Assembly: GCF_010119975.1 (NCBI RefSeq) | Contig: NZ_CP048222.1 | Span: forward strand, 7,416,501-7,480,500 | Origin: Rhodocytophaga rosea | GTDB lineage: Bacteria; Bacteroidota; Bacteroidia; Cytophagales; 172606-1 | Direction: 5' to 3' | Length of the DNA stretch: 64,000 nt | In this document: piece after piece, positions 1 through 9,660 of the stretch | Layout: every line of letters begins with the position of its first letter | How positions within the stretch are numbered: the first letter of the stretch is position 1 | The notes under the pieces: model-generated | What the model saw: the letters and a program-made list of their open reading frames with translations, nothing else | The model's database searches: none | What the model was told of the DNA's origin: nothing | Position numbers and translations under genes: made by a program

Positions 1-248
1 GAATCAGCACCGATGATCCGAAAGGCATCATTAAAGCCTATGTGGGCGAAGGCATGCTGACAGACGATACATTGAATACCTTCGGAACAAGAGCTGTAGC
101 TGCTATTCCGAACCTGCAGAACCTGATGCAGTTTATTTGTAAGAACGGATTTGAACATCATGTAGTAATGAATGCTTCCAAAACAGCAGGCATTCTCCAG
201 GAAGCCTTTGGGAATTATATGGGCTGGGAAGTGCAAAATTTCAATTAG
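1..248 (+). CDS. C-terminal end of an L-fucose isomerase-like protein (5' partial)
   Basis: The reading frame is open from the left edge (first full codon at base 3) to TAG at 246-248, so only the last 81 or so residues are present. The tail (FGTRAVAAIPNLQNLMQFIC, then NGFEHHV, and GWEV close to the end) resembles the C-terminal domain of the L-fucose/L-arabinose isomerase superfamily, which interconvert aldoses and ketoses. The metal- and substrate-binding residues lie outside the window, so the substrate cannot be read. It is followed 29 bases later by the transketolase subunits, which fits an operon where the ketose made here is later phosphorylated and cleaved. Family moderately sure; substrate unknown. 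Confidence 0.7.
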   Translation, partial: ISTDDPKGIIKAYVGEGMLTDDTLNTFGTRAVAAIPNLQNLMQFICKNGFEHHVVMNASKTAGILQEAFGNYMGWEVQNFN

Positions 249-277
249 CTATATTAAAAGCATAAAAGCTGAAGAAC

Positions 278-1123
278 ATGTCAGAACAGGAATTAGCACG
301 TAAATCGATTCATTACCGGAAAAAGATTCTCCAGTATATTATGGAAGCTAAGGCAGGACATACTGGTGGCAGTCTTTCCTGTATTGATATCCTGAATGTA
401 CTCTACAACCATACGCTGAATGTGAGTCCGGAAAATTTTACTTCGCCTGACCGTGACCGCTATATTCAAAGTAAAGGACATACAGTAGAAGCGCTGTTTG
501 TAGTCTTAGCAGATAAAGGATTTTTTCCGGAAACAGACCTGCTGACGATGGGAAAATATGGGTCACATTACATTGGGCATCCCACCAGGAAAGTACATGG
601 GGTGGAGCAAAATACCGGTGCACTCGGCCATGGTCTTCCACTCAGTGTTGGTACAGCCTTAGCTGCCAAAATGGATAACCGCCCGTACCGGGTATTTACG
701 CTGCTGGGGGATGGAGAACTGCCGGAAGGTTCCAACTGGGAAGCAGCCCTCACTGCCGCACATTACAAGCTCGATAATCTGTGTGCCATTATAGACCATA
801 ATAAATTACAAATTACCGGACCTACCAGTGAAGTGTGCAATACCGATCCCATTGATCAGAAATTTGAAAGTTTCGGCTGGTCGGTACGGCATGTGGATGG
901 GCACAACATTCAAGCATTGAAAGAAACCTTCGAAGGAGTACCCTTTACGGATGGCAAACCAAGCCTTGTGATTGCGCATACCATTAAAGGAAAGGGCGTG
1001 AGTTACATGGAAAATGAGATCAAATGGCATCATGGGGTGCCTGATGACAAGCAATTCAGGCAAGCCATGGAAGAATTGAACCATGCGTTGGAAAGTGCAG
1101 AAAGAATAGAATCAATTATATAA
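278..1123 (+). CDS. Transketolase N-terminal (TPP-binding) subunit
   Basis: 281 residues, the usual length of a stand-alone transketolase N-terminal subunit. The thiamine-diphosphate motif is visible as GDGE at residues 144-147 with the partner Asn at 175 (IIDHN). SKGHTVEALF (66-75) and the GHPTRKVHGVEQNTGALGHG stretch (100-119) are typical substrate/TPP-site segments. It should pair with the next gene (18-base gap) to form a cytoplasmic transketolase moving a two-carbon ketol unit from a ketose phosphate to an aldose phosphate. Split transketolases usually sit in dedicated catabolic clusters rather than the housekeeping pentose phosphate pathway; one characterised example is AptAB of apiose catabolism. 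The ATG start follows the upstream stop by 29 bases. Confidence 0.93.
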   Translation: MSEQELARKSIHYRKKILQYIMEAKAGHTGGSLSCIDILNVLYNHTLNVSPENFTSPDRDRYIQSKGHTVEALFVVLADKGFFPETDLLTMGKYGSHYIGHPTRKVHGVEQNTGALGHGLPLSVGTALAAKMDNRPYRVFTLLGDGELPEGSNWEAALTAAHYKLDNLCAIIDHNKLQITGPTSEVCNTDPIDQKFESFGWSVRHVDGHNIQALKETFEGVPFTDGKPSLVIAHTIKGKGVSYMENEIKWHHGVPDDKQFRQAMEELNHALESAERIESII

Positions 1124-1141
1124 CATCAAATTCTTTTACGG

Positions 1142-2110
1142 GTGGGTACTTTTATTGAAACAGGAACAGTTACAGGCAAAGCTAATCTGGATGTATTTTC
1201 AGGCACACTCCAGCAACTGGCCGAAACGGATACAGATATTATTGCTGTTACCAGTGATTCCCGTGGCTCAGGAAAACTGGCTTCTTTCGGGCAGAAATTC
1301 CCCAGGCAAATAGTGGAAATAGGAATTGCCGAACAAAACCTGGTAGGTGTGGCAGCAGGTCTGGCTTCTGCTGGTAAAAAAGTATTTGCGGTTTCTCCAG
1401 CCTGTTTTCTTACGGCCAGAGCTTTAGAGCAGATTAAAAATGATGTGGCCTATTCTGACAATCCGGTAAAACTCGTTGGCATTAGCGCCGGGGTGAGTTA
1501 CGGCGCATTGGGTACAACCCACCACAGTTTGCATGACTTTGCTGTATTACGGGCCATTCATAATCTGATCGTAGTCGCACCGGCTGACAATTTCGAAACC
1601 GAACAGGCCATCCGTCAGGCTGCCGAAACGCAGCACCCGGTCTATCTACGGTTCGGAAAAAAACCGATGCCGCTGCTTACGGCTGAGGATACTCATTTTG
1701 AATTCGGAAAAGGGAGAATTATCAGAGAAGGTGCAGATATAGCGATTGTTGCCACCGGCGAAACCGTGTATCCTGCCTTGCAGGCAGCCGAAAAACTGGA
1801 GCGGGAATATCATATACATTCCACCGTAATAAGTATGCACACCATTAAGCCTTTGGATTATAATTTATTAGCCAGAGTAGCTTCAAAAGTAGGTGCTATA
1901 TTAACGGTAGAAGAGCATAGTGTGTATGGTGGTTTGGGCGAAGCCTGTGCCTCTTTTCTATTAGAAAATGGCTATCATCTTCCTTTCAAAATCATGGGTA
2001 TTCCAGATGAATATACGGTGACAGGTTCGCAAATGGAAATTTTTAACCATTATGGCATCTCTGAAAATGGCATTGCAGAAAAAGCTCTTCAATTACTAAG
2101 AAAAAAGTAG
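1142..2110 (+). CDS. Transketolase C-terminal (pyrimidine-binding) subunit
   Basis: 322 residues covering the transketolase pyrimidine-binding and C-terminal domains. The catalytic Glu that activates TPP is in [11 protein letters not shown] (Glu64). The start appears to be GTG at 1142: the frame runs back to the stop of the preceding gene with only CAT-CAA-ATT-CTT-TTA-CGG between, and no ATG lies before the conserved domain. It is the partner of the upstream N-terminal subunit, and the stop is followed after 7 bases by the next gene. Non-ATG starts are uncommon around it, so translation relative to subunit A may be tuned or coupled. Confidence 0.92.
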   Translation: MGTFIETGTVTGKANLDVFSGTLQQLAETDTDIIAVTSDSRGSGKLASFGQKFPRQIVEIGIAEQNLVGVAAGLASAGKKVFAVSPACFLTARALEQIKNDVAYSDNPVKLVGISAGVSYGALGTTHHSLHDFAVLRAIHNLIVVAPADNFETEQAIRQAAETQHPVYLRFGKKPMPLLTAEDTHFEFGKGRIIREGADIAIVATGETVYPALQAAEKLEREYHIHSTVISMHTIKPLDYNLLARVASKVGAILTVEEHSVYGGLGEACASFLLENGYHLPFKIMGIPDEYTVTGSQMEIFNHYGISENGIAEKALQLLRKK

Positions 2111-2117
2111 AATAGAT

Positions 2118-3530
2118 ATGTATATGAAAGCCACCATCCAACTAGTCATTCTACTCATATTGTCATCAGCAATTTGCAGCGCACAAATCACCAATCAGAA
2201 ATTACGGGTTCTGGTGTTAACCGATATTGAAAATGAACCGGATGATGCCCAATCCATGGTCCGTTTTCTGACGTATTCCAACCAATGGGATGTGGAAGGT
2301 TTGATTGCCACTACTTCCATTCATCAGCAGAAAAGAGTTGCGCCGGAGAAGATCAAAGAAATAGTAACGGCATACGGTAAAGTCCGCAGTAATTTACTGC
2401 TGCATGAGAAAGGATACCCTGAAACAAACTATCTACTAAGTATTGTGAAAGAAGGCTTTCCCAATTATGGCATGGAAGCCGTAGGCGCTGGCAAAGACTC
2501 ACCAGGTTCGGACTGGATCATTTCTGTAGTAGATAAAAAAGACGAACGCCCGGTCTGGATCCCAGTTTGGGGTGGCGCTAACTGCCTGGCACAAGCACTC
2601 TGGAAAGTAAAAATGACCCGTTCCCCGGAAGAAGTAGATCAATTTGTTTCGAAACTGAGGGTATATACTATTTCCGATCAGGATGATTCAGGACCCTGGA
2701 TTCGTAAGACTTTTCCTGGATTGTTTTACATTGCCAGTCCTGGATTTCATGCTGGGGGTGCCTATCATCATGCTACCTGGAGTGGCATCAGTGGCGATAA
2801 ATTTCATGGCCGTTTTACAGGCGCAGATTTTAGTCTGGTAGATAATCCCTGGCTTGATGAAAATATCCGTAAAAATCATGGTCCCTTAGGCGCCCTGCAT
2901 CCACATACAGAATTTCTGATGGAAGGAGATACACCTACCTTTTTATTCTTAATCAATAATGGCTTAAGCGATCCCGAACACCCGAATTATGGCAGCTGGG
3001 GCGGACGGTATGAATACTACACTCCCAGAGTGAGAAAATGGTTATACGAACCAGAAACCAGGCCATTCTGGTCGGATGCAGAAGATGAAGTAATAGGGGT
3101 TGATGGAAATTATCATTCCAGTAACAAGGCTACCATCTGGCGCTGGCGGCAGGCATATCAGCACGATTTTGCTGCCCGGATAGACTGGACGGTAAAGCCC
3201 TATAAAGAAGCCAATCACCCGCCTGTTGCCGTTTTGGGCCATCCTAATAAGCTACAGGTAAAGAGTGGAGAAAAAATTAATTTAAGTGCAGAGGGTTCCA
3301 AAGATCCGGATGGGAATACATTATCGTATGAATGGATTTATTACCGGGAAGTAGGCACTTTTGAAAGTAGCAGAACCTTAGAAATTGGTGATAAGACTAA
3401 CAAAAATGCTTCCCTTATTGCGCCTAAAGTAACCAAGCCCGAAACGCTTCATGTGATATTAGCAGTCACAGATAATGGTACTCCTTCGCTTACCAGGTAT
3501 CAGCGGGTCATTGTAACAGTAATGCCTTAA
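2118..3530 (+). CDS. Secreted Sde182/DUF1593 nucleoside-hydrolase-like protein, paralog 1
   Basis: 470 residues with a signal peptide (about 1-23, ending ICSAQ). The N-terminal two thirds is the DUF1593 domain, a nucleoside-hydrolase-like fold. Its acidic metal-type motif [16 protein letters not shown] (35-50) keeps Asp36 and Asp42/43. [15 protein letters not shown] and [17 protein letters not shown] are further family blocks. From about residue 370 (NHPPVAV) there is an Ig/PKD-like C-terminal domain with [12 protein letters not shown], as in the Sde182 family. The family was named from a Saccharophagus cellulose-binding protein; its reaction is not established. In this operon it could release the sugar that the ABC importer takes up. 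ATG at 2124 is an alternative start. Paralogs lie at 10,881 and 12,348. Confidence 0.88.
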   Translation: MYMKATIQLVILLILSSAICSAQITNQKLRVLVLTDIENEPDDAQSMVRFLTYSNQWDVEGLIATTSIHQQKRVAPEKIKEIVTAYGKVRSNLLLHEKGYPETNYLLSIVKEGFPNYGMEAVGAGKDSPGSDWIISVVDKKDERPVWIPVWGGANCLAQALWKVKMTRSPEEVDQFVSKLRVYTISDQDDSGPWIRKTFPGLFYIASPGFHAGGAYHHATWSGISGDKFHGRFTGADFSLVDNPWLDENIRKNHGPLGALHPHTEFLMEGDTPTFLFLINNGLSDPEHPNYGSWGGRYEYYTPRVRKWLYEPETRPFWSDAEDEVIGVDGNYHSSNKATIWRWRQAYQHDFAARIDWTVKPYKEANHPPVAVLGHPNKLQVKSGEKINLSAEGSKDPDGNTLSYEWIYYREVGTFESSRTLEIGDKTNKNASLIAPKVTKPETLHVILAVTDNGTPSLTRYQRVIVTVMP

Positions 3531-3571
3531 AAACATTCGAAAGAGCATATAATTTTTTGACTCGAAAAAAT

Positions 3572-4531
3572 ATGATTTTATCACGAATAAATTGGCACAA
3601 GATACAGTTAGTGTTCATGCTTCTGGTGCTGGTGGCAGGCAACGGCTGTAATCGGAATCCTGGTGCAGAAAAGAAAAAAATAGCCGTTATTATTTCTACC
3701 CTCAATAATCCCTGGTTTGTAGTGCTGGCCGAAACGGCTGCCTCAGAAGCACAAGCACTAGGCTACGAAGCCAAAATTTTTGATTCCCAGAATAATACCG
3801 CCTTAGAAACAGATCACTTTGAAAATGCCCTTGCTTCCGGCTACAACGCTATCTTGTTTAATCCGACCGACGCAGATGGCTCTGTTGTGAATGTACTAAA
3901 AGCAAAAGCAGCGGAAGTACCGGTTTTTTGTATGGACCGGGAAGTAAACGCAGCAGATGCAACTACCTCCCAGATACTATCAGACAGCTATTCCGGGTGT
4001 GTGGCTTTAGGAAAATACTTTGTGCAAACCCTGAACAAAAAAGGGCAATACGTGGAATTACTGGGCCTGGTAGGCGACAACAACACCTGGAGCCGTTCTA
4101 AAGGTTTCCACAGCGTAGTTGATAATTACCCTGACCTGAAAATGGTAGCCCAGCAAAACGCCGATTTTGACCGGAACAAAGCGATGGAAGTGCTGGAATC
4201 TATTTTACAGGCGCACCCGGATATAAATGCGGTTTTCTGTGGCAATGATGCCATGGCTATGGGCGCTTACCAGGCCATAATAGCCGCCGGCATTGCCGAC
4301 AAAGTAAAAGTATTCGGATTTGATGGAGCCGACGATGTGGTAGCCTCTATCAACAGCGGCAAAATTATAGCTACTGGCATGCAGTTTCCCAAAGTAATGG
4401 CCAAAACGGCAGCAACTTTTGCCGATGAGTATTTTAAGGGAAAACGTGATTTTCCTAAAAAAATGCCGGTAGCGGTAGAAATGGTATCCGGGAAGAATGT
4501 AGCCTATTATGTGTCTCCTACAAAAGACTAA
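3572..4531 (+). CDS. Ribose-type ABC transporter substrate-binding lipoprotein
   Basis: 319 residues from ATG 3572. A TTG 15 bases upstream is in frame but gives a worse signal peptide. Residues 1-26 form a lipoprotein signal with lipobox GNGC (Cys26), so the protein should be anchored in the inner membrane facing the periplasm. The rest is a type I periplasmic binding protein of the RbsB/LacI-like fold: [20 protein letters not shown] at the start, the NPTDADGS hinge region, and [15 protein letters not shown] later. It delivers a monosaccharide to the ATPase and permease encoded just downstream. A ribose-like or pentose ligand is plausible from the family, but specificity cannot be read. It leads a four-gene block with spacings of 3, 24 and 11 bases. 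Confidence 0.92.
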   Translation: MILSRINWHKIQLVFMLLVLVAGNGCNRNPGAEKKKIAVIISTLNNPWFVVLAETAASEAQALGYEAKIFDSQNNTALETDHFENALASGYNAILFNPTDADGSVVNVLKAKAAEVPVFCMDREVNAADATTSQILSDSYSGCVALGKYFVQTLNKKGQYVELLGLVGDNNTWSRSKGFHSVVDNYPDLKMVAQQNADFDRNKAMEVLESILQAHPDINAVFCGNDAMAMGAYQAIIAAGIADKVKVFGFDGADDVVASINSGKIIATGMQFPKVMAKTAATFADEYFKGKRDFPKKMPVAVEMVSGKNVAYYVSPTKD

Positions 4532-4534
4532 ATC

Positions 4535-5170
4535 ATGCAGAGAAAAGCAATAAAATATATAGTAGCAGGAATGGTGTTTTTGATAGTAGTCTACAATTCC
4601 GTCTATTTCAAAAGCTTAAGCGAAGTAAAAGCCGCTGCCGTCTCTGGTGCATTTGATGCCCGTTCGTACGCTCTCAACTTCTGGAATGAGCAATTGATGC
4701 CGGGTTTAAGCAAAGCAGTAGAAGTTAGCCAACTAATTACACAATTGGAAAGAGATAAGGAAAATGCATTTAACACACATTCACATGCCCTGGGCATTGG
4801 CAATATCCGGTATTTTCTGGTGAAAGGAGAGGGCAAAGTAACGGCCATCAATGAAAACGATATAACAGTTGTAATTCAGCCAGATTCATCTCAAAGAACA
4901 ATCAAAATTGCTACTGAATTTATCTACGGCAATGCGGTGAGAGATGCATTGGGAGTCATCAAGATGAATGAGTTCAGCAATACGACAGACCTGAATTCGG
5001 TTTCGGAAGAAATTAATAAGAAAATCCGGTCGGAAGTGCTACCTCCTTTTAAAGACAGGGTGCAGAAAGGACAACTCATACAATTTACAGGAGCCATTGA
5101 ATTAAACCAGCGGTACGTAAACATGAGTGAAATAGAAGTTATTCCAGTAACACTAAACCAGATGCAATAA
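4535..5170 (+). CDS. DUF2291 family protein (ABC-importer partner)
   Basis: 211 residues with one N-terminal membrane segment (about 8-24, YIVAGMVFLIVVYNSVYF), then a periplasmic domain beginning with a predicted helix (FDARSYALNFWNEQLMPGLS) and a later beta-rich part. DUF2291 proteins are recurrent neighbours of ribose-type ABC sugar importers, but no biochemical role is established. Here the gene lies 3 bases after the binding protein and 24 before the ATPase, so it is almost certainly co-expressed with them. A membrane-tethered accessory to the binding protein is a reasonable inference. Family identity rests on recognised sequence and context. Confidence 0.85.
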   Translation: MQRKAIKYIVAGMVFLIVVYNSVYFKSLSEVKAAAVSGAFDARSYALNFWNEQLMPGLSKAVEVSQLITQLERDKENAFNTHSHALGIGNIRYFLVKGEGKVTAINENDITVVIQPDSSQRTIKIATEFIYGNAVRDALGVIKMNEFSNTTDLNSVSEEINKKIRSEVLPPFKDRVQKGQLIQFTGAIELNQRYVNMSEIEVIPVTLNQMQ

Positions 5171-5194
5171 GCTCCACTATCTACTCATAAACCC

Positions 5195-6700
5195 ATGTTA
5201 ACGGCAGAAAACATAACGAAACGGTTTTCCGGGGTAGTAGCCCTCGATAAGGTAAGCATGAAATTATATGCCGGAAAAGTAAATGCCATTATCGGGGAAA
5301 ATGGAGCTGGTAAGTCAACGTTAATGAAAATTCTTTCAGGCGTTTATCCGGATTACGAAGGCCATATTATATATAAAGGGCAGCAGGTTAATTTTTCAAA
5401 TCCGAAAGAAGCACAGGATGCCGGCATAGCTATTATTCACCAGGAGCTAAACCTGATTCCCTACTTAACCATTTCGGAAAATATCTTTTTGGGCCGCGAG
5501 ATCACCAATCAATGGGGAATGCTCAACAAAAAAGAAATGCGGCTCAAAACCCAGCAACTCCTCGATCAACTCAAACTCAATCTTGATCCAGATACCCCCA
5601 TGTATAGGTTGAAAGTAGGGCAACAGCAGGTAGTAGAAATCGCCAAAGCTTTATTGCTGGATTCGGAAGTCATTATTATGGATGAACCCACGTCTGCCAT
5701 CAGTGATAGTGAAGTTGAAGTGCTGTTTGGCATTATCGAAGACCTGAAGCGGCAGAATAAAACCATTGTGTATATTTCCCATAAGCTGGATGAACTGTTC
5801 AGAATTGCCGACCGCTACATTGTTTTACGGGATGGCAAAACGATTGAATCTGGCAATATGCAGGGAATGACGCATGACCGGATTATTCAGAAAATGGTGG
5901 GCAGGGAAATCACAATTATCCGTAGGCAGACAGCCGGAAACTACACTGAAGCCATTTTATCAGTAAATGATCTTTGCCTGAAGCATCCGGTGAAAGGGAA
6001 AGAAAATCTACTCAAGCACATTTCATTCACTTTACGCAAAGGCGAGATACTTGGCATATTTGGGCTGATGGGAGCCGGACGGACAGAACTACTGGAAACC
6101 CTATTTGGTGTACACCCTAAATTAGTTAGCGGTACAATCAGCATAAATGGAAAAGAGGTTCATTTTACAACACCATCAGATGCCATTAAAACCGGAATAG
6201 CCCTAGTGCCTGAAGACCGGAAAAAAGATGGTCTGGTGTTGGGCTTAGATGTAAAAACCAACATTAGTTTAACTACGCTGGAGCACATGGAAAATCTGGG
6301 ACTACTCAATGAAAATAAAGAGCTAACCCTGGCCCAAAAATATATTGGGGATCTACAAATCAAAACCTCTTCTCAAAAACAAGCTGCAAAAAACCTGAGT
6401 GGCGGAAACCAGCAGAAGATTGTACTGGCTAAATGGCTGGCAACAAATCCCAAAGTACTTTTACTGGACGAACCTACCAGAGGAATTGATATTCATGCGA
6501 AAAATGAAATTTATAAACTGATTACCAGTCTGGCCGAAAAGGGGCTGGGGATCATCATGGTTTCTTCCGAGTTGCCGGAAATACTGGCTGTTTCAGATAG
6601 AGTCCTGGTAATGGCCGAAGGCTGCCTTACTGCGGAATTGCCTGTTCAGGAAGCTACGGAAGACATCATCTTAAAAGCAGCCATTCCTAAAACCATTTAA
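5195..6700 (+). CDS. Ribose-type ABC transporter, duplicated ATP-binding protein
   Basis: 501 residues, the length of RbsA/MglA-type fused ATPases. The first domain has a Walker A GENGAGKST (34-42), signature LKVGQQQVVEIAKAL and Walker B VIIMDEPT. The second has the usual degenerate Walker A (GLMGAGRTE, near residue 290), an intact signature LSGGNQQKIVLAKWL and Walker B VLLLDEPTRGID. It powers import through the next gene's permease on the cytoplasmic face. The asymmetric second site is normal for this family, not damage. It sits inside the binding protein-DUF2291-ATPase-permease block. Confidence 0.95.
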   Translation: MLTAENITKRFSGVVALDKVSMKLYAGKVNAIIGENGAGKSTLMKILSGVYPDYEGHIIYKGQQVNFSNPKEAQDAGIAIIHQELNLIPYLTISENIFLGREITNQWGMLNKKEMRLKTQQLLDQLKLNLDPDTPMYRLKVGQQQVVEIAKALLLDSEVIIMDEPTSAISDSEVEVLFGIIEDLKRQNKTIVYISHKLDELFRIADRYIVLRDGKTIESGNMQGMTHDRIIQKMVGREITIIRRQTAGNYTEAILSVNDLCLKHPVKGKENLLKHISFTLRKGEILGIFGLMGAGRTELLETLFGVHPKLVSGTISINGKEVHFTTPSDAIKTGIALVPEDRKKDGLVLGLDVKTNISLTTLEHMENLGLLNENKELTLAQKYIGDLQIKTSSQKQAAKNLSGGNQQKIVLAKWLATNPKVLLLDEPTRGIDIHAKNEIYKLITSLAEKGLGIIMVSSELPEILAVSDRVLVMAEGCLTAELPVQEATEDIILKAAIPKTI

Positions 6701-6711
6701 TACTATATAGT

Positions 6712-7755
6712 ATGCCAACAAAAATTTCCATTGGGAATGAAAAAATCAACAGCAGAGATCCTTTTCTGGGGAAAGCCCTTGTGAAATCAAATGGGTACAG
6801 GAATTACCTGCTTAAGTTCCAGTCGTTGATTGCCCTGCTTATACTTTGCCTGGTGATTGGCCTGTTGTCGGATAAGTTTTTTACGGCAGCCAATGCCTGG
6901 AATGTGATGAGGCAGATCTCCGTCAATATTTGCATTTCCGTAGGCATGACACTGGTAGTACTAACAGCCGGCATAGATTTATCAGTAGGGTCTGTACTGG
7001 CACTGTGTGGCGCCATCACCGCAGGTTTGCTCAAGTCCGGAATAGAAGTCCCTGCTTTTGATTTATACATCGGATTTACTTTACTCGGAGCCATCCTGGC
7101 AGGTATTACGATCGGCTCTCTGCTGGGTGCATTCAATGGCTGGACTATCACCAGATTTAACGTTCCTCCATTTGTAGCCACATTGGCCATGCTGACCATA
7201 GCCAGAGGATTGACTATGTTATGGACCAAAGGATTCCCTATTTCAGGCTTAGGCGAAAATTTTTCTTATCTGGGTACAGGATGGTTTTTAGGCATTCCTT
7301 TACCAGTATGGATATCGGGGCTGATTGTGTTTGCGGCCATTATTATCACCAATAAAACCAGAGTAGGCAGGTATATTTATGCCATTGGCGGAAACGAAAG
7401 TGCTTCAAAGCTATCTGGGATCAACATCAACAAAATCAAAATACTAGTGTACGCCATAGCAGGCGGGCTTGCAGCCATTGGAGGCTTGATTGTTACTTCC
7501 AGGCTTGATTCTGCCCAACCCAATGCCGGTTTCAGCTATGAATTGGATGCCATTGCAGCCGTAGTTATTGGAGGCACTTCCCTTTCCGGAGGCCGAGGAA
7601 GTATTTTAGGAACAGTGCAAGGTGCAATCATCATCGGTGTGTTAAACAATGGCCTCGTCCTGTTAAATGTTTCTCCCTTCTGGCAACAGGTAGTGAAAGG
7701 CTTAGTAATACTGCTGGCTGTAATTATTGATAAATCCAATGCTAAAAATGAGTAA
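6712..7755 (+). CDS. Ribose-type ABC transporter permease
   Basis: 347 residues, hydrophobic over nearly all the length after a hydrophilic 40-residue N-terminus, consistent with the 8-10 membrane helices of RbsC-type permeases. Family motifs include TAGIDLSVGSVLALCG, FNVPPFVATLAMLTIARGL (the cytoplasmic coupling region) and AVVIGGTSLSGGRGS. It forms the channel of the importer with the ATPase 11 bases upstream. RbsC homologs are usually about 320 residues; the extra N-terminal residues are charged and unrecognised. A later start (for example GTG 6781, just after the charged segment) cannot be excluded. Confidence 0.94.
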   Translation: MPTKISIGNEKINSRDPFLGKALVKSNGYRNYLLKFQSLIALLILCLVIGLLSDKFFTAANAWNVMRQISVNICISVGMTLVVLTAGIDLSVGSVLALCGAITAGLLKSGIEVPAFDLYIGFTLLGAILAGITIGSLLGAFNGWTITRFNVPPFVATLAMLTIARGLTMLWTKGFPISGLGENFSYLGTGWFLGIPLPVWISGLIVFAAIIITNKTRVGRYIYAIGGNESASKLSGININKIKILVYAIAGGLAAIGGLIVTSRLDSAQPNAGFSYELDAIAAVVIGGTSLSGGRGSILGTVQGAIIIGVLNNGLVLLNVSPFWQQVVKGLVILLAVIIDKSNAKNE

Positions 7756-8110
7756 TCACATTCACATTATAATTGGTTTTCTAAACAAGAATCAAACAAA
7801 ATTCCATGCGCGTGAGCCCGAAAAAACAGCGGGCAATGTGCAGGCCCTAAGTGGGGAAGCATTGACAACTACGTTGGTTCTCTTCGGCTCTCGCCTCGAG
7901 AATTCTAGCTTTTTCTTTGCTTACTTTCTTTGTAGCAATGACAAAGAAAGTAAGGACGGCGTATGAGCAAAACAGAATATCTATCAATATTATTTATCTG
8001 ATTATGAGTATATAAAAATAGTTAGGTAGAGTAAAATTAGTGCATAACCTGATATTCAGTTTTATACCAACAACCAATAACGAACAACTAACAACTAACA
8101 ACGATTTGGC
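7756..8110 (+). other. Intergenic region between permease and kinase
   Basis: 355 bases without a convincing gene. It contains a 14-bp perfect hairpin (listed separately) and, just before the kinase start, a short-period AC-rich stretch with AACAACTA repeated twice (about 8,090-8,103). An open frame crosses the first half but its translation is low-complexity and overlaps the hairpin, so I do not call it. The gap suggests that the kinase may be transcribed partly from its own promoter; no clear TAnnTTTG box was found. Confidence 0.6.
7919..7954 (+). repeat. 14-bp inverted repeat, probable intergenic repeat element or terminator
   Basis: CTTACTTTCTTTGT (7920-7933) and ACAAAGAAAGTAAG (7941-7954) are perfect reverse complements around the loop AGCAATG. 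No T-run follows on the plus strand. Together with the preceding CTCGCCTCGAG-containing stretch (about 7,885-7,905) it looks like part of a dispersed intergenic repeat; similar sequence is often mis-annotated as short proteins in Bacteroidota (from memory, not checked). It could fold in RNA from either strand and limit read-through from the importer operon. Confidence 0.6.
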
Positions 8111-9595
8111 ATGCAAAGCTCCTATATACTTTCTATTGATCAGGGAACAAGCAGCACGAAAACACTCCTGTTTGATGAGGCAGGGAAAGTAATGGCCAGA
8201 GCTTCGGAGCCACTTAAATCGTATTATCATGAAGGAGGATGGGTAGAGCAGCATCCGGAAGAAATCTATGAGAATGTACTCCAGTCAGTTGAACATTGCC
8301 TCAATGAATTCAAAGCCAGAGGTGGAAATGTAGCGGCTATTGGGGCGTGTGGTATTTCTAACCAGCGGGAAACGTTTGTGGTGTGGGATGAAAAGGGCGT
8401 TCCATTATACAATGCCGTAAGCTGGCAATGTAAGCGATCTATTGGTGTTTGTGAACGGCTTACCAGGGAAGGCTTACAAGAGATGATTAAAACAAAAACC
8501 GGATTAATTATAGATCCTTATTTTTCTGGCAGCAAACTCATCTGGCTCTATGAAAACGTTGAAAAAGTAAGGCACGCCATAGATAGTGGAAAAGCTTATT
8601 TTGGTACGGTAGATACCTGGCTGCTGTACAAATTGACCGAGGGAAAAAGCTATTTTACCGATTATACCAACGCCTCCCGTACCCTGTTTTTTAACCTTCA
8701 AACCCTCCAGTGGGATGCAGAACTTCTTTCCCTCTTCGGACTATCACAGTTGAATTTGCCGGAGCCCAAACCTTCGGCTGCCTTCTTTGGTGAAACTACT
8801 TTTAATGAATTATTGAATCACCCTATCAAGATCACCAGCATGATAGGCGATTCGCATGCGGCTGCCTTTGGGGAAGGTTGTTTTACTCCCGGCACCGCTA
8901 AAGCGACATTGGGGACAGGTTGTTCGATTATGATGAACATTGGTTCAGCAGCGAAATTATCCGGGCATGGCATGATTACTACCATTTGCTGGAGCACCGA
9001 AGACCGGGTGGATTATGCCCTGGAAGGGGTAATTGTCACCTGCGGGGCTACCATCGAATGGTTAAAAAATGAGTTGGGTCTTTTTGCCGAAAGCAAAGAA
9101 ACAGAGACGATGGTAAAGGCTGTTCCCAATAATGGAGGGGTATACGTAATTCCAGCCTTCAGCGGATTAGGTGCTCCCCATTGGCAAATGGACCGCAAAG
9201 CTTCTATTTCAGGACTTACATTTGGCAGTACGAAAAATCACCTGGTCCGGGCTGCACTGGAGTCTATTCCCTATCAGATCAAAGATGTGATTGTAGCGAT
9301 GGAAGAAGATACAGGCATTTCATTAGCCGAACTGATGGTGAACGGCGGCATGACTTCCAACCGGTTTGTATTGCAACTCCTAGCCGACTTATTAGGGAAA
9401 TCAGTAGTTAACAAAGAAATGCCTGATGTTTCTGCTAAAGGAGCTGCCTATCTGGCAGGTTTGCAAGCAGGTATTTATAAAGACCTGGATCATCTGGCAA
9501 AGCTCAACACAGAAAAAAAGATGGTAGAACCCTCAGGAAATACACAAGTACAGGCATGGTATAAAGAGTGGCAGCACATTATTACCAGTACCTAG
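8111..9595 (+). CDS. FGGY-family carbohydrate kinase, glycerol-kinase-like
   Basis: 494 residues, full length for FGGY kinases. Phosphate-1 motif is SIDQGTSSTKTLLFD (8-22). The blocks GISNQRETFVVWD, KTGLIIDPYFSGSKL, GATIEWLKNEL and the C-terminal ADP-site segment ELMVNGGMTSNRFVLQLLAD resemble glycerol kinases more than xylulokinases. In this cluster (isomerase, split transketolase, sugar importer) a ketose kinase role fits better than glycerol: a kinase acting on the ketose made by the isomerase would supply the transketolase substrate. A true GlpK is normally beside glpF or glpD, which are absent. Substrate unproven. Confidence 0.9.
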   Translation: MQSSYILSIDQGTSSTKTLLFDEAGKVMARASEPLKSYYHEGGWVEQHPEEIYENVLQSVEHCLNEFKARGGNVAAIGACGISNQRETFVVWDEKGVPLYNAVSWQCKRSIGVCERLTREGLQEMIKTKTGLIIDPYFSGSKLIWLYENVEKVRHAIDSGKAYFGTVDTWLLYKLTEGKSYFTDYTNASRTLFFNLQTLQWDAELLSLFGLSQLNLPEPKPSAAFFGETTFNELLNHPIKITSMIGDSHAAAFGEGCFTPGTAKATLGTGCSIMMNIGSAAKLSGHGMITTICWSTEDRVDYALEGVIVTCGATIEWLKNELGLFAESKETETMVKAVPNNGGVYVIPAFSGLGAPHWQMDRKASISGLTFGSTKNHLVRAALESIPYQIKDVIVAMEEDTGISLAELMVNGGMTSNRFVLQLLADLLGKSVVNKEMPDVSAKGAAYLAGLQAGIYKDLDHLAKLNTEKKMVEPSGNTQVQAWYKEWQHIITST

Positions 9596-9660
9596 GATCG
9601 CATTTACAAACCAATCAGCCTCTTTCTAATTCAAGCATTTATCCTATAAACCTATACCTT

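Noticed and set aside
5195-6700. Degenerate second Walker A in the ABC ATPase as possible damage
   Set aside because: A GxxGAGRTE-type second site is normal in RbsA/MglA-family ATPases.
7727-7966. Plus-strand open frame overlapping the permease end
   Set aside because: Its middle is the intergenic hairpin region, it overlaps the permease, and the translation has no coherent domain.
8085-8103. Short AACAACTA repeats considered as a CRISPR or operator
   Set aside because: Only two short units, low complexity, no spacers; best explained as simple-sequence DNA.
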